The notes: generated from the sequence alone by a model not told the origin. A stretch of 64,000 bases of DNA from Macrococcus lamae (GCF_004359545.1 NZ_SCWB01000002.1:108976-172975), one strand, 5' to 3'; numbered from the stretch's first letter, positions 37,488-49,246 are shown. Program-made: numbers and translations.

Positions 37488-38027
37488 TTGACACGTTTGA
37501 AAGAAAAGTTTAATACAGAAATTACTCCTGCGTTGATGACTAAGTTCAACTATTCATCAGTAATGGAAGTACCAAGAATTGAAAAAATCGTTGTAAACAT
37601 GGGTATCGGTGATGCTGTTCAGAACTCTAAAGTTCTTGATTCAGCTGTTGAGGAACTTCAAGCAATCACTGGTCAAAAACCAATGGTTACTAAAGCTAAA
37701 AAATCTATCGCGACATTCCGTTTACGTGAAGGTATGCCTATCGGTGCGAAAGTTACATTACGCGGTGAAAGAATGTACGAATTCTTCGATAAATTAGTGA
37801 ATGTTTCATTACCTCGTGTACGTGACTTCCGTGGTATCTCAAACAAAGCGTTTGACGGCCGTGGTAACTACACATTAGGTGTTAAAGAACAATTGATTTT
37901 CCCTGAAATCGATTATGACAAAGTAAGTAAAGTACGAGGAATGGATATCGTTATCGTTACAACTGCTAACACTGACGAGGAAGCTCGTGAATTGTTAACA
38001 CAATTCGGTATGCCATTTCAAAAGTAA
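37488..38027 (+). CDS. rplE: 50S ribosomal protein L5
   Basis: 179 residues from a TTG start after [27 protein letters not shown]. Binds 5S rRNA. The rare start codon is well supported by site spacing and by the family N-terminus. Confidence 0.97.
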   Translation: MTRLKEKFNTEITPALMTKFNYSSVMEVPRIEKIVVNMGIGDAVQNSKVLDSAVEELQAITGQKPMVTKAKKSIATFRLREGMPIGAKVTLRGERMYEFFDKLVNVSLPRVRDFRGISNKAFDGRGNYTLGVKEQLIFPEIDYDKVSKVRGMDIVIVTTANTDEEARELLTQFGMPFQK

Positions 38028-38056
38028 TCTCTAAAAATAAGGAGGCTAAAAGTTAA

Positions 38057-38242
<186 letters not shown>

Positions 38243-38271
38243 AATCAAAGAGTTGAAAGGAGGATATTTTA

Positions 38272-38670
38272 ATGACTATGTCAGATCCAATCGCAGATAT
38301 GCTTACTCGCGTGCGTAACGCAAACATGGTTCGCCACGAGAAATTAGAAGTACCTGCATCAAACATTAAAAAAGAAATCGCTGAAATCCTTAAACGTGAA
38401 GGTTTCTTAAAAAGCGTAGAATATATCGAAGATGACAAACAAGGTGTTATCCGTATGTTCTTGAAATACGGTTCTAACAACGAACGTGTTATCACTGGTT
38501 TAAAACGTATCTCTAAACCTGGTTTACGTGTATACGCTAAAGCTGATGAGCTTCCAAGAGTATTAAATGGTCTTGGTGTTGCATTAGTTTCTACTTCTGA
38601 AGGTGTATTAACTGATAAAGAAGCGCGTCAACGTAACATCGGTGGAGAAGTATTAGCTTACATCTGGTAA
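38272..38670 (+). CDS. rpsH: 30S ribosomal protein S8
   Basis: 132 residues, [20 protein letters not shown]; ends VLAYIW as in the family. Binds 16S helix 21; in E. coli it represses the spc operon. AAGGAGG site. Confidence 0.98.
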   Translation: MTMSDPIADMLTRVRNANMVRHEKLEVPASNIKKEIAEILKREGFLKSVEYIEDDKQGVIRMFLKYGSNNERVITGLKRISKPGLRVYAKADELPRVLNGLGVALVSTSEGVLTDKEARQRNIGGEVLAYIW

Positions 38671-38698
38671 GAATTAATAAAGAAGGAGGTGCCGACTC

Positions 38699-39235
38699 AT
38701 GAGTCGTGTTGGTAAGAAAGTTATTGACATCCCAACTGGTGTTGAAGTTAAGATCAACGGAAACACAGTAACAGTTAAGGGTCCAAAAGGTGAATTAACA
38801 GACACATTTAACGAAGAATTATCATACAAATTAGAAGACAGCACTTTAGAAGTAGTTCGTCCATCTGATTCTAAAGCACACAAAACAATCCATGGTACAA
38901 CTCGCGCGTTAATCGCAAACATGGTTGAAGGTGTTTCTAAAGGTTTTGAAAAGAAACTTGAACTGATCGGGGTAGGTTACCGTGCTCAAATGCAAGGTAA
39001 AAACTTAATCCTTAACGTTGGTTACTCTCACCCAGTTGAAATCGTTGCAGAAGACGGTATCACATTATCAGTTGAGAAAAACACAAGTGTTAAAGTTGAA
39101 GGTATCTCAAAAGAACGTGTTGGTGCTGTTGCATCTAACATCCGTGCTACTCGTCCGCCAGAACCTTACAAAGGTAAAGGTGTTCGTTACGAAGGCGAAT
39201 ATGTTCGTCGTAAAGAAGGTAAAACTGGTAAGTAA
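38699..39235 (+). CDS. rplF: 50S ribosomal protein L6
   Basis: 178 residues, [20 protein letters not shown], with the C-terminal [20 protein letters not shown] that contacts 23S rRNA near the sarcin-ricin loop. GAAGGAGGTG site. Confidence 0.98.
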   Translation: MSRVGKKVIDIPTGVEVKINGNTVTVKGPKGELTDTFNEELSYKLEDSTLEVVRPSDSKAHKTIHGTTRALIANMVEGVSKGFEKKLELIGVGYRAQMQGKNLILNVGYSHPVEIVAEDGITLSVEKNTSVKVEGISKERVGAVASNIRATRPPEPYKGKGVRYEGEYVRRKEGKTGK

Positions 39236-39260
39236 TTAACTTAAGAAAGGAGTATTTTAC

Positions 39261-39617
39261 ATGATCGCAAAAATCGATAAGAACAAAGTCCGTTTAAAAA
39301 GACATGCCCGTGTACGTAGCAAACTCGCTGGTACAACTGAGCGTCCACGTTTAAACGTTTACCGTTCTAACAAACACATTTATGCACAAGTCATTGATGA
39401 TGTACAAGGTGTTACAATTGCACAAGCATCTACACAAACTTTAGGTCTGACAGCTGGTTCTAATGTAGAAGCAGCAGCACAAGTAGGCGAAGCAGTAGCA
39501 AAAGCAGCAGTTGACAAAGGTGTCACTGCAGTTGTCTTTGACCGCGGAGGATACTTATTCCATGGTCGTGTTAAAGCTCTAGCTGAAGCAGCTCGTGAAA
39601 ACGGACTTCAATTTTAA
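39261..39617 (+). CDS. rplR: 50S ribosomal protein L18
   Basis: 118 residues, [20 protein letters not shown] near the N-terminus and [20 protein letters not shown] at the end. 5S rRNA-binding protein. Confidence 0.98.
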   Translation: MIAKIDKNKVRLKRHARVRSKLAGTTERPRLNVYRSNKHIYAQVIDDVQGVTIAQASTQTLGLTAGSNVEAAAQVGEAVAKAAVDKGVTAVVFDRGGYLFHGRVKALAEAARENGLQF

Positions 39618-39635
39618 TAAAAGGAGGGACTCTTA

Positions 39636-40133
39636 ATGCGTCGTGAAAGAGAAGTAAAAGAATTTGAAGAACGCGTTGTTACAATCAACCGTGTCTCTAA
39701 AGTAGTTAAGGGTGGACGTCGTATGCGTTTCACTGCACTCGTTGTTGTCGGAGATAAGAACGGTCGCGTAGGATTCGGTACTGGTAAAGCACAAGAAGTA
39801 CCAGAAGCAATCAAAAAAGCAATTGAAGATGCTAAGAAAAACCTGATCAACGTTCCTCGTGTGAATGGTACAACACCTCACCTTGTAACTGGTCGATTCG
39901 GAGCTGGTAGCGTATTAATCAAACCAGCAGCACCTGGTACTGGGGTTATCGCTGGTGGTCCAGTGCGTGCCGTACTGGAACTTGCAGGTATTACTGATAT
40001 CTTATCTAAATCATTGGGTTCAAACACACCGATCAACATGGTTCGTGCAACAGTTGAAGGTCTTAAAGAACTTAAAGTAGCAGAAGACGTTGCTAAATTA
40101 CGTGGCAAAACAGTCGAAGAACTATTAAATTAA
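39636..40133 (+). CDS. rpsE: 30S ribosomal protein S5
   Basis: 165 residues: [20 protein letters not shown] and the loop of the decoding-fidelity region [27 protein letters not shown] site. Works with S4 at the subunit body. Confidence 0.98.
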   Translation: MRREREVKEFEERVVTINRVSKVVKGGRRMRFTALVVVGDKNGRVGFGTGKAQEVPEAIKKAIEDAKKNLINVPRVNGTTPHLVTGRFGAGSVLIKPAAPGTGVIAGGPVRAVLELAGITDILSKSLGSNTPINMVRATVEGLKELKVAEDVAKLRGKTVEELLN

Positions 40134-40146
40134 GGAGGGCATACAA

Positions 40147-40326
40147 ATGACTAAATTACAAATTACCCTCACTCGTAGTATCATCGGTCGTCCTGAAACA
40201 CAACGTAAAACTGTTGCTGCTTTAGGTCTTAAAAAAATGCAACAAACAGTTGAAGTTAATGACAACCCTGCGATTCGTGGGCAAATCGAGAAAGTCAGTC
40301 ACTTAGTGACAGTCAAAGAAGTATAA
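40147..40326 (+). CDS. rpmD: 50S ribosomal protein L30
   Basis: 59 residues ([20 protein letters not shown] at the start), the bacterial short form. Preceded by AAGGAGGG and placed as usual between rpsE and rplO. Confidence 0.97.
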   Translation: MTKLQITLTRSIIGRPETQRKTVAALGLKKMQQTVEVNDNPAIRGQIEKVSHLVTVKEV

Positions 40327-40346
40327 ATCAATAAGGAGGTGCCGAA

Positions 40347-40787
40347 ATGAAATTACATGAGATGAAACCTGTAGAAGGTGCTCGTAAAGAACGTAACCGT
40401 GTAGGTCGTGGTATGGCTTCAGGTAACGGTAAAACAAGTGGCCGCGGTCATAAAGGTCAAAAAGCTCGTTCAGGTGGTGGCGTACGTTTAGGCTTCGAAG
40501 GTGGTCAATTACCATTATTCCGTCGTCTGCCAAAACGCGGATTTACTAACATCAACCGTAAAGAATATGCTATCGTTAACTTAAGCCAATTAGAGCGTTT
40601 CGAAGAAGGTACTGAAGTAACACCTGCTTTATTACTTGAAACTGGTGTTGTTAGTAGCGAAAAATCAGGAATTAAAATTCTTGGTAACGGAGAACTATCT
40701 AAAAAGCTTACAGTAAAAGCTCATAAATTCTCAGCTTCAGCTATTGAAGCAATCGAAGGTAAGGGCGGAACTCACGAGGTGATCTAA
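40347..40787 (+). CDS. rplO: 50S ribosomal protein L15
   Basis: 146 residues with the basic Gly-rich extension [20 protein letters not shown] and [20 protein letters not shown]. The stop overlaps the secY start (TAATG). Confidence 0.98.
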   Translation: MKLHEMKPVEGARKERNRVGRGMASGNGKTSGRGHKGQKARSGGGVRLGFEGGQLPLFRRLPKRGFTNINRKEYAIVNLSQLERFEEGTEVTPALLLETGVVSSEKSGIKILGNGELSKKLTVKAHKFSASAIEAIEGKGGTHEVI

Positions 40788-42076
40788 TGTTTGATACACT
40801 GATCAGTTTCTTGAAAGTTAAAGAAATTCGTAGCAAGATTTTATTTACTCTCGCAATGCTGCTTATCTTTAAAATCGGAACTTACATTCCAGTTCCCGGC
40901 GTTAATCCAGAGGCGTTTGAATCGCAAGGTCAAACGGGCGTAGCTGATTTATTCAATACGTTCGGTGGTGGGGCGTTACAGAACTTCTCCATCCTTGCGA
41001 TGGGAATCATGCCTTATATCACAGCATCTATCGTCGTGCAGCTGCTCCAGATGGATGTAGTGCCTAAGTTCACCGAGTGGTCAAAGCAAGGTGAAGTCGG
41101 ACGTAAGAAATTAAATCAGTTTACACGTTATTTCACAATCATTCTAGCCTTCATTCAAGGTCTAGGGATGAGTTACAGCTTTAACAATATGCTGGGCGGC
41201 CAGTTGATATCAAACACATCTATCTGGAACTTCCTGTTGATTTCATTAGTACTGACAGCCGGTACCGCATTTTTAATGTGGTTAGGTGAGCAGATTACGC
41301 AGTTTGGTGTCGGTAATGGTATTTCAATCATTATCTTCGCGGGGATCTTATCCTCTATACCGAATGCACTGCAGCAGTTCTATCAGCAGAGTTTTGTAGG
41401 CGCAGATGATACAACAATGGCAGCACTTAAAGCATTAGGACTATTAATCGGTATGATACTTATCACAGCTGGTGCGGTTTTCGTACTGCAGGCTGTTCGT
41501 AAAATACCTATTCAATATGCAAAACGTCAAACGGGTAACCGTCTGGCACCTCAAGCAACATTCCTTCCATTGAAAGTGAATGCTGCAGGAGTTATTCCAG
41601 TAATCTTCGCCATGGCATTCTTCATGCTGCCAAGAACATTAACATTGTTCTTTCCAGATGCAGAATGGGCAAAAAGCTTCGCAAATTATGCGGATCCGAC
41701 ACATCCGGTCGGTATGATTTTCTATGTGGCTTTAATTATTGCCTTTGCTTACTTCTATGCGTTTGTACAGGTCAATCCTGAACAGATGGCAGAGAACTTA
41801 AGAAAACAGGGAAGTTACGTACCAGGTATTCGTCCTGGTAAGCAAACACAGAGCTATATCACTAAAGTCCTTTACCGCCTGACCTTTGTCGGTGCATTGT
41901 TCCTTGCAGGAATTTCTATTCTTCCGATCATCGCAACGAGCATGATGAACTTACCACAGTCCTTACAGATTGGTGGTACGAGTCTGCTGATCGTTATCGG
42001 GGTAGCACTGGAAACAATCGCTGCACTTAAAGCACAGCTTGGACAACGTGAATATAGAGGATTTAGAAGACGCTAG
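40787..42076 (+). CDS. secY: Protein translocase subunit SecY
   Basis: 429 residues, ten membrane helices. [11 protein letters not shown] in the first loop, the plug/TM2 region [20 protein letters not shown], and the C-terminal cytoplasmic loops with [10 protein letters not shown] and [11 protein letters not shown]. Forms the Sec channel with SecE and SecG. Coupled to rplO. Confidence 0.97.
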   Translation: MFDTLISFLKVKEIRSKILFTLAMLLIFKIGTYIPVPGVNPEAFESQGQTGVADLFNTFGGGALQNFSILAMGIMPYITASIVVQLLQMDVVPKFTEWSKQGEVGRKKLNQFTRYFTIILAFIQGLGMSYSFNNMLGGQLISNTSIWNFLLISLVLTAGTAFLMWLGEQITQFGVGNGISIIIFAGILSSIPNALQQFYQQSFVGADDTTMAALKALGLLIGMILITAGAVFVLQAVRKIPIQYAKRQTGNRLAPQATFLPLKVNAAGVIPVIFAMAFFMLPRTLTLFFPDAEWAKSFANYADPTHPVGMIFYVALIIAFAYFYAFVQVNPEQMAENLRKQGSYVPGIRPGKQTQSYITKVLYRLTFVGALFLAGISILPIIATSMMNLPQSLQIGGTSLLIVIGVALETIAALKAQLGQREYRGFRRR

Positions 42077-42736
<660 letters not shown>

Positions 42737-42767
42737 TTCATGTACCTCTCATTCGCCTCCGGGTGAA

Positions 42768-42839
42768 TCACTTAGGTGGTAAGCATCACGGAGTATCCTA
42801 TTATTATAACGATATGTATGGTGATTCAGCACTAAGTGA
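42768..42839 (+). other. Inverted repeat in the adk-infA spacer
   Basis: TCACTTAG (42768-42775) is complementary to CTAAGTGA (42832-42839), and GGTGAATCA/GGTGATTCA lie near each arm. The 225-bp spacer is far longer than the others in the cluster, so it may hold a processing site or attenuator; nothing more definite is visible. Confidence 0.35.
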
Positions 42840-42893
42840 CGTTATCTCACCTGAAGTTAGAACGAGTCTTTAGGAAAATCATCAATATTCAGG

Positions 42894-42899
42894 TATAAT
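42894..42899 (+). promoter_or_regulatory. Candidate -10 of an internal promoter before infA
   Basis: A perfect TATAAT at 42894 stands 63 bp before the infA start. No good -35 is visible at 17 bp (TAGGAA), so support is partial. Confidence 0.4.
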
Positions 42900-42961
42900 T
42901 ATCTGGTTAAGGATGAATGCATGTAACTTTTCTTAAATACTATATAAGGGGGCAATTGATA

Positions 42962-43180
42962 ATGGCTAAACAAGATGTTATTGAATTAGAAGGTACAGTA
43001 CTCGATACTTTACCAAACGCTATGTTTAAAGTAGAATTAGAAAATGGTCATGAGATCTTAGCGCACGTTAGCGGTAAAATCCGCATGAATTATATTCGTA
43101 TTCTGCCTGGCGACAAAGTGACAGTTGAAATGAGTCCATATGATTTAACGCGTGGACGAATCACGTATCGTTATAAATAA
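42962..43180 (+). CDS. infA: Translation initiation factor IF-1
   Basis: 72 residues, [20 protein letters not shown] and [19 protein letters not shown] OB fold ending RGRITYRYK. Occupies the A site during initiation. The ATG at 42962 follows GGGGGC; a longer in-frame reading upstream has no site and is not family-like. Confidence 0.97.
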
Positions 43181-43201
43181 GAAGAACTCCATCATAAATA
43201 G

Positions 43202-43327
<126 letters not shown>

Positions 43328-43349
43328 TATAATAGGAGGTGCACTATAA

Positions 43350-43715
43350 ATGGCACGTATCGCAGGTGTAGATATCCCTCGTGAGAAACGCGTTGTAATC
43401 GCGTTGACTTACATTTATGGTATCGGTAAAACTTCCGCACAAAAAGTTCTTGCAGAAGCAGGCGTTTCTGAAGACACTCGTGTGCGCGATTTAACAGAAG
43501 ATGAATTAAACAAAATTCGTGAAACGGTTGATGGTTACAAAGTAGAAGGTGACCTTCGTCGTGAAACAAACTTAAACATCAAACGTCTGATGGAAATTGC
43601 TTCTTACAGAGGTATTCGTCATCGTCGTGGTTTACCTACACGTGGACAGAACACTAAAAACAATGCTCGTACTCGTAAAGGCCCAGTTAAAACTGTAGCT
43701 AACAAGAAGAAATAA
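43350..43715 (+). CDS. rpsM: 30S ribosomal protein S13
   Basis: 121 residues, [20 protein letters not shown], and [20 protein letters not shown] with the basic tail reaching the P-site tRNA. AGGAGGTG site. Confidence 0.98.
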   Translation: MARIAGVDIPREKRVVIALTYIYGIGKTSAQKVLAEAGVSEDTRVRDLTEDELNKIRETVDGYKVEGDLRRETNLNIKRLMEIASYRGIRHRRGLPTRGQNTKNNARTRKGPVKTVANKKK

Positions 43716-43737
43716 TAAGTAAAGGAGTGAGAATTTC

Positions 43738-44127
43738 ATGGCACGTAAACAAGTATCACGTAAACGTAGAGTTAAAAAGAATATTGAAAACGGTGTAGCT
43801 CACATCCGTTCAACATTCAACAATACAATCGTCACTATCACAGATGAATTCGGTAATGCATTATCATGGTCATCTGCTGGTGCATTAGGTTTCAGAGGTT
43901 CACGTAAATCAACTCCATTCGCAGCTCAGATGGCTTCAGAAACAGCTTCTAAAGCAGCTATGGAACATGGTTTAAAATCAGTTGAAGTAACTGTAAAAGG
44001 TCCTGGTGCAGGTCGTGAAGCAGCGATTCGTGCATTGCAATCAGCTGGTCTTGAAATCACTGCAATCAAAGACGTTACACCAGTACCACACAACGGTTGT
44101 CGTCCACCGAAACGTCGTCGCGTATAA
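43738..44127 (+). CDS. rpsK: 30S ribosomal protein S11
   Basis: 129 residues, [20 protein letters not shown] and the invariant C-terminus [13 protein letters not shown]. Part of the platform near the Shine-Dalgarno helix. Confidence 0.98.
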   Translation: MARKQVSRKRRVKKNIENGVAHIRSTFNNTIVTITDEFGNALSWSSAGALGFRGSRKSTPFAAQMASETASKAAMEHGLKSVEVTVKGPGAGREAAIRALQSAGLEITAIKDVTPVPHNGCRPPKRRRV

Positions 44128-44206
44128 TTTCTTTTAGTACTCGGAGACAGTTATAATAGTAGACGAACTAAAAAATTATTCGACGTTGTTGAAGGAGGAT
44201 AAATAA

Positions 44207-45151
44207 ATGATCGAAATCGAAAAGCCTAGAATTGAGACAGTTGAAATTAGTGAAGATTCTAAATTCGGTAAATTCGTAGTTGAACCGCTGGAACGCGGGT
44301 TTGGAACAACTTTAGGTAACTCCTTACGTCGTATCCTACTATCTTCTTTACCAGGTGCGGCTGTCAAAAACATTGAAATCGAAGGTGTTCTTCATGAGTT
44401 CTCTACTGTAGAGAATGTCGTGGAAGATGTAACAACGATGATCATGAACATTAAGAAATTAGCTCTTAAAATCTATTCAGATGAAGATAAGACGCTTGAA
44501 ATTGATGTGAAAGATGCTGGTGTTGTTACAGCTAAAGATATTATGCATGACAGTGATGTTGAAATCTTAAATCCTGATTTACAGATTGCAACAGTGTCAA
44601 AAGGCGGACATCTTAAAATGCGTTTGATTGCTAATGCAGGACGCGGCTACACTTTAGCAGAAGATAATAACACAAGTGATTTACCAATCGGTGTCATTCC
44701 GGTGGATTCCATCTATACACCAGTTGAGCGTGTGAACTATACAGTTGAAAATACTCGTGTAGGACAAAGTACTAACTTTGATAAATTGACATTGGATGTC
44801 TGGACAGACGGTTCATTGACTCCGCAGGAAGCTGTATCGCTTGGTGCGAAGATTATGACTGAACATTTGAATATCTTTGTTGATTTGACAGACGAAGCAC
44901 AGAACGCTGAAATCATGATTGAAAAAGAAGAAGATCATAAAGAAAAAGTACTTGAAATGTCGATTGAAGAATTAGATCTTTCAGTACGTTCTTATAACTG
45001 CTTGAAACGTGCGGGTATTAACTCTGTACAGGAACTGGCAGACAAATCTGAGGCGGACATGATGAAAGTTCGTAACTTAGGTCGTAAGTCTTTAGAAGAA
45101 GTTAAATTTAAATTAGAAGATTTAGGTCTTGGATTAAGAAAAGAAGACTGA
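44207..45151 (+). CDS. rpoA: RNA polymerase subunit alpha
   Basis: 314 residues. N-terminal assembly domain to about 230 ([20 protein letters not shown]), linker, then C-terminal DNA/UP-element-binding domain ([32 protein letters not shown]). Preceded by GAAGGAGG. Confidence 0.98.
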   Translation: MIEIEKPRIETVEISEDSKFGKFVVEPLERGFGTTLGNSLRRILLSSLPGAAVKNIEIEGVLHEFSTVENVVEDVTTMIMNIKKLALKIYSDEDKTLEIDVKDAGVVTAKDIMHDSDVEILNPDLQIATVSKGGHLKMRLIANAGRGYTLAEDNNTSDLPIGVIPVDSIYTPVERVNYTVENTRVGQSTNFDKLTLDVWTDGSLTPQEAVSLGAKIMTEHLNIFVDLTDEAQNAEIMIEKEEDHKEKVLEMSIEELDLSVRSYNCLKRAGINSVQELADKSEADMMKVRNLGRKSLEEVKFKLEDLGLGLRKED

Positions 45152-45169
45152 TAGAAGGAGGTACGATTC

Positions 45170-45538
45170 ATGGGCTACAGAAAATTAGGCCGTACTTCAG
45201 ATCAACGTAAAGCAATGTTACGCGATTTAGCTACATCTTTAATCGTTAACGAGCGTATTGAAACGACTGAAGCACGTGCGAAAGAATTACGTAAAATCGT
45301 TGAGAAATTAATCACTTTAGGTAAACGCGGTGACTTGCATGCACGTCGTCAGGCAGCACAAGTATTACGTCGTGTTGAAATCACTAACGAAGATGAAACA
45401 ACTCAGTTTGCAGTACAAAAATTATTCAATGAGGTTGCACCACGTTACACTGAGCGTCAAGGTGGATACACTCGTATCATGAAAGTTGGACCACGTCGCG
45501 GAGACGGTTCAGAAATGGTAATCATTGAATTAGTATAA
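45170..45538 (+). CDS. rplQ: 50S ribosomal protein L17
   Basis: 122 residues, [20 protein letters not shown]. Last gene of the cluster; two tandem terminators follow. Confidence 0.98.
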   Translation: MGYRKLGRTSDQRKAMLRDLATSLIVNERIETTEARAKELRKIVEKLITLGKRGDLHARRQAAQVLRRVEITNEDETTQFAVQKLFNEVAPRYTERQGGYTRIMKVGPRRGDGSEMVIIELV

Positions 45539-45629
45539 GATTTATAGGGATCGGTTATCTTACTTACACACACTTATAAGCAAATGAGTGCAACGATAAT
45601 GTCTACCACACATAGATATTGTCTAGCTC

Positions 45630-45692
45630 AGAGTATTCTGCCACAATTGAACACAGAAATGCGTGACCTCGTGGCAGAGTGCGCGCTTTTTT
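45630..45692 (+). terminator. First terminator after rplQ
   Basis: The 14-base arms GAGTATTCTGCCAC (45631) and GTGGCAGAGTGCGC (45671) pair with G-U wobbles and one mismatch over a 26-base loop, followed by GCTTTTTT. Confidence 0.75.
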
Positions 45693-45697
45693 CATGA

Positions 45698-45719
45698 AAT
45701 CCGGATGTCCGGGTTTTTT
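45698..45719 (+). terminator. Second terminator after rplQ
   Basis: AATCCGGA and TCCGGGTT with a two-base loop, followed by TTTTT. Rest of the 305-bp gap: no gene seen, only the ecfA1 promoter. Confidence 0.8.
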
Positions 45720-45807
45720 GTTTATATACAGAATTTTATTGTAGTGACTGTTTAATCTTAATTTCTGTGATTGAATGCTGACTAGAATGAAATAGGGGAT
45801 TAACTTT

Positions 45808-45816
45808 TGTTATACT
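45808..45816 (+). promoter_or_regulatory. Extended -10 promoter of the ecf operon
   Basis: TGTTATACT: TG extension plus -10 TATACT (45811-45816), 28 bp before the ecfA1 start. The -35 is poor, as is common with extended -10. Confidence 0.5.
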
Positions 45817-45843
45817 ATTAGCTAAATGATAGGAGGTGTGAGT

Positions 45844-46641
45844 ATGGCAGTAATAGAAGTGAAGGGACTCAGTCATCGGTACCCGGAGCGTGACGTGAAC
45901 GCGCTGACGGACGTGTCGTTTTCTGTGGAGCGTGGTGAATGGGTGTCGATTGTCGGACATAACGGTTCCGGAAAGTCGACACTTGTGAAACTGCTCGGCG
46001 CGATTATGCCAGTGCAGACGGGTAAAGTGCTTGTCCAGGGTATCGAGGTCGTTGAAGAGAACTGGTATAACGTCCATCAGCGGGTCGGCATGGTGTTCCA
46101 GAATCCGGATAATCAGTTTGTCGGTGCGACGGTTGAAGATGATGTAGCGTTCGGCTTAGAGAACCACGGCATTGATTATGATGAGATGCACATGCGTGTT
46201 GATGACGTGTTGGAAGCTGTCTCAATGTCCCATATGAAGACACATGAACCACATCATCTGTCAGGAGGGCAGAAGCAGCGTGTCGCGATAGCAGGTGTCA
46301 TCGCACTTCGACGGGACGTCATTATACTGGACGAGGCGACAGCGATGCTTGACCCTGAAGGACGTCTTGAAATTATGACAGTGATCCGTGAGCTGCAGCA
46401 GCGTCTTAACTTAACCGTCATTGCCATCACACACGACCTTGAGGAAACAATTCACGCAGACCGGATACTGGTGCTTGAACAAGGACAGCTGATCATGGAA
46501 GGTACGCCTGAAGCTATATTCGCACACGGAGATCGTCTGATGGCGATCGGTCTTGATCTGCCTTTCTCTATGAAGGTCTATCATACGCTTACTGGGAAGA
46601 CAGAATTTGTACTGGATAAGGAGCTGCTGGACCGCTTATGA
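45844..46641 (+). CDS. ecfA1: ECF transporter ATP-binding subunit EcfA1
   Basis: 265 residues. Walker A GHNGSGKST near residue 36, Q-loop VFQNPDNQFVG, signature LSGGQKQRVAIAG near residue 139, Walker B VIILDEATAMLDP. VGATVEDDVAFGLEN is typical of A1 subunits of energy-coupling-factor vitamin transporters. Start at 45844 after AGGAGGTG. Its end overlaps ecfA2 by 4 bp. Confidence 0.95.
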   Translation: MAVIEVKGLSHRYPERDVNALTDVSFSVERGEWVSIVGHNGSGKSTLVKLLGAIMPVQTGKVLVQGIEVVEENWYNVHQRVGMVFQNPDNQFVGATVEDDVAFGLENHGIDYDEMHMRVDDVLEAVSMSHMKTHEPHHLSGGQKQRVAIAGVIALRRDVIILDEATAMLDPEGRLEIMTVIRELQQRLNLTVIAITHDLEETIHADRILVLEQGQLIMEGTPEAIFAHGDRLMAIGLDLPFSMKVYHTLTGKTEFVLDKELLDRL

Positions 46642-47489
46642 TTACTTTCGAACAGACAGGCTATGCCTATTCAAAAGGAACCCCGTTCGAAATGCGGGCG
46701 CTGTATGACATCAATACGTCTTTTGAGGCGGGGAAGTACTACGCCATTATCGGTCATACGGGTTCCGGTAAATCAACGCTCATCCAGCATCTGAATGGTT
46801 TGTTGAAGCCGACTGAAGGTGCTGTACAGTTTGATGATCTGACGATTACAAACAAGACTAAGAATAAGTATCTTGCACCACTCAGACGTCAAGTTGGAGT
46901 CGTCTTCCAGTTCGCTGAACAGCAGTTATTTGAAGAGACTGTGCTGAAAGACATTATCTTTGGCCCGAAGAACTTCGGTGTGAGCGAAGAAACAGCGATC
47001 AAGAAAGCACATGAACTGATAGACTTATTGAAACTCGATCCAAAACTGCTGGATGAGTCACCGTTTGAGCTGTCAGGCGGTCAGATGCGACGTGTGGCAA
47101 TCGCAGGAGTACTGGCAATGGAACCGGATATACTTGTTCTTGACGAACCGACAGCAGGGCTTGATCCTGCCGGTCAGCGGGAGATCATGCAGTTATTTGA
47201 TGATATCCAGAAAGAGACAGGCATCACGGTTATCTTAGTGACCCATCAGATGGAGCAGGCGGCACGTGCTGACGAAATCCGTGTACTGCATCATGGGACG
47301 ATTGTCATGGAAGGTACGCCTCGAGATATTTACAGCCAGGATCTGTCCCATTTTGACTTACTGCCGCCGAAAATCGTTCAGCTGCAGCGGGCAGTGGAAG
47401 AGAAGCATGGAATGAAGTTCTCGGATCTTGCCCTCTCCATCGATGACTTCAAGCGCATGTATCAGGACTGGAGGACGTCACATGCTTGA
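46638..47489 (+). CDS. ecfA2: ECF transporter ATP-binding subunit EcfA2
   Basis: 283 residues. Walker A GHTGSGKST near residue 39, VFQFAEQQLFEETVLKDIIF (the A2-type Q-loop), signature LSGGQMRRVAIAG near residue 145, Walker B ILVLDEPTAGLDP. Pairs with EcfA1 to drive EcfT. Coupled to both neighbours by overlap. Confidence 0.95.
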   Translation: MITFEQTGYAYSKGTPFEMRALYDINTSFEAGKYYAIIGHTGSGKSTLIQHLNGLLKPTEGAVQFDDLTITNKTKNKYLAPLRRQVGVVFQFAEQQLFEETVLKDIIFGPKNFGVSEETAIKKAHELIDLLKLDPKLLDESPFELSGGQMRRVAIAGVLAMEPDILVLDEPTAGLDPAGQREIMQLFDDIQKETGITVILVTHQMEQAARADEIRVLHHGTIVMEGTPRDIYSQDLSHFDLLPPKIVQLQRAVEEKHGMKFSDLALSIDDFKRMYQDWRTSHA

Positions 47490-48279
47490 TCAGATGATAC
47501 TTGGCCGCTATGTGCCGATCGATTCCTATATCCACCGTCTCGACCCGCGCATGAAGATTGTATTTGTCTTTATCATGATGATTGTGATATTTATGGCGAA
47601 CAGTATCACGACCTATGGCATACTCTTAGTCATGATTCTTGTCATTCTTTACTTATCAAACTTAAAGCTGTCGTTTTTGATTGGCGGACTGAAACCGATT
47701 CTACTGCTATTAGCGTTTACGTTCCTGATGCACGTCTTCTTAACAAAAGGCGGCCAGAACCTGTTCAGCTATGGCATTATTGATATAGACAGCAATGGAA
47801 TCATTCAAGGGCTGTTCATCAGCATGCGTTTTGTTCTGATTATCTTCCTGACGACAATCATGACACTGACGACAAGTCCGATTTCACTGACAGACGCGAT
47901 CGAGTCGCTCCTGAACCCGCTGAAGAAACTGAAAGTGCCTGTTCATGAATTTGCACTGATGATGTCGATTGCGCTGAGATTTATACCGACGCTCATGGAC
48001 GAGCTGACAAAAGTCATGAGGGCGCAGATGTCCCGCGGCTCTGATATGACGTCCGGATCTTTTATGAGCAGGCTTAAAGCAATCACGCCGCTCCTTGTGC
48101 CGCTCTTTGTCTCTGCGTTCAAACGGGCGGAAGATTTAGCCATAGCGATGGAAGTGCGTGGCTACAGAGGAGATATCGGCCGGACGAAATACCGGAAACT
48201 TGACTGGCAGGCACGTGATACATGGGCACTCATCACAGTCATTCCGATTACCCTTGCTATACTGTACTTTAGAACTTAG
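47482..48279 (+). CDS. ecfT: ECF transporter transmembrane subunit EcfT
   Basis: 265 residues, about five to eight membrane helices and the two coupling-helix Ala-Arg-Gly-type motifs MRAQMSRGSD and AMEVRGYRGD. It links the ATPases to interchangeable substrate-binding S components (riboflavin, biotin, folate, cobalt). Start at 47482, overlapping ecfA2 by 8 bp. Confidence 0.94.
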   Translation: MLDQMILGRYVPIDSYIHRLDPRMKIVFVFIMMIVIFMANSITTYGILLVMILVILYLSNLKLSFLIGGLKPILLLLAFTFLMHVFLTKGGQNLFSYGIIDIDSNGIIQGLFISMRFVLIIFLTTIMTLTTSPISLTDAIESLLNPLKKLKVPVHEFALMMSIALRFIPTLMDELTKVMRAQMSRGSDMTSGSFMSRLKAITPLLVPLFVSAFKRAEDLAIAMEVRGYRGDIGRTKYRKLDWQARDTWALITVIPITLAILYFRT

Positions 48280-48288
48280 AGGTGACTT

Positions 48289-49098
48289 ATGCGTATATTA
48301 CTGCAGTTGACATATAACGGTGCAAACTTTCAAGGATTCCAGATCCAAAACGTTGGCCGCACTGTACAGTATGAATTAGAACGTATCCTGAAGCGGATGC
48401 ACAGAACATTTGTCAGAATCCATCCGTCGTCCAGAACGGACAAAGGGGTCCATGCGTTATGCCAGTACGTTCACTTCGATACAACGATGAATCTGACGCC
48501 TGAGAAGTGGCAGCACGCCTTTAATTCAGCGCTGCCGGAGGACATCTATATTACATCAGTCAGAGAGATTCCTGAGAGCTTTCATTCACGGTACGACTGT
48601 ATCGGCAAAGCCTACCGCTACAAAGTGTATCAAGGACTGCATAGAGATGTGATGAAGAACGGCATAGAGACATACTATCCGTATCAGCTTGACCTAAAAC
48701 CGATGCAGGAAGCGGCACAGCACTTCCTCGGGACTCATGACTTCACATCATTCTGCTCAGCGAAGACAGAAATCGAGAACAAAGAACGCACCATCTACCA
48801 GTTCACCGTCGAAGAAACGCGTGATGGCTACGAGTTCCACGTCATCGGTTCAGGATTTCTCTACAACATGGTGAGAATCATGGTCAGCTATCTGCTAGAC
48901 GTCGGACAGGGCAAGAAAGAAGGAAATGCCATTCCAGACATCATCGCTGCACGCAACCGTGAGAAGGCAGGGAAGACAGCACCGGCAGAAGGACTGTACC
49001 TTGAGAAGATCTATCTGAGCGAAGCAGAACTGAGAGAAGATCTGCCCAGTGACATAGAAATCATCACCAAGAAAAACAAAGAAAGAATTACACATTAA
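48289..49098 (+). CDS. truA: tRNA pseudouridine synthase A
   Basis: 269 residues with the catalytic Asp in SSRTDKGVHAL near residue 51, FHSRYDCIGKAYRYKVY and FLYNMVRIMVSYLLDVG near residue 190. Modifies uridines 38-40 of tRNA anticodon arms. It follows ecfT by 9 bp, the usual Firmicutes arrangement. Confidence 0.96.
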   Translation: MRILLQLTYNGANFQGFQIQNVGRTVQYELERILKRMHRTFVRIHPSSRTDKGVHALCQYVHFDTTMNLTPEKWQHAFNSALPEDIYITSVREIPESFHSRYDCIGKAYRYKVYQGLHRDVMKNGIETYYPYQLDLKPMQEAAQHFLGTHDFTSFCSAKTEIENKERTIYQFTVEETRDGYEFHVIGSGFLYNMVRIMVSYLLDVGQGKKEGNAIPDIIAARNREKAGKTAPAEGLYLEKIYLSEAELREDLPSDIEIITKKNKERITH

Positions 49099-49101
49099 TC
49101 A

Positions 49102-49129
49102 TTGACAATACCCACTGAAATGTTATAAG
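49102..49129 (+). promoter_or_regulatory. Promoter of rplM-rpsI
   Basis: Perfect -35 TTGACA (49102-49107), 16-bp spacer, -10 TATAAG (49124-49129), or ATAAGA with 17 bp. Confidence 0.75.
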
Positions 49130-49134
49130 ATAAA

Positions 49135-49235
49135 CAACGGTATTGTTTAATATCAACCACTACAATAAGCCCCGGAAACTTATTGTGTTACAGATATATA
49201 GACAGGAAATCAGAGGGAATTTTTTTTATTTTAGG
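49135..49235 (+). promoter_or_regulatory. Candidate L13-type ribosomal leader RNA
   Basis: Between promoter and rplM the transcript can form CAATAAG/CTTATTG (49163-49185) with a 9-base loop, followed downstream by a run of eight T after AGGGAA. This fits an autoregulatory leader like the L13 leader described for low-GC Gram-positives; not confirmed by covariance. Confidence 0.45.
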
Positions 49236-49246
49236 AGGAAATCGAA

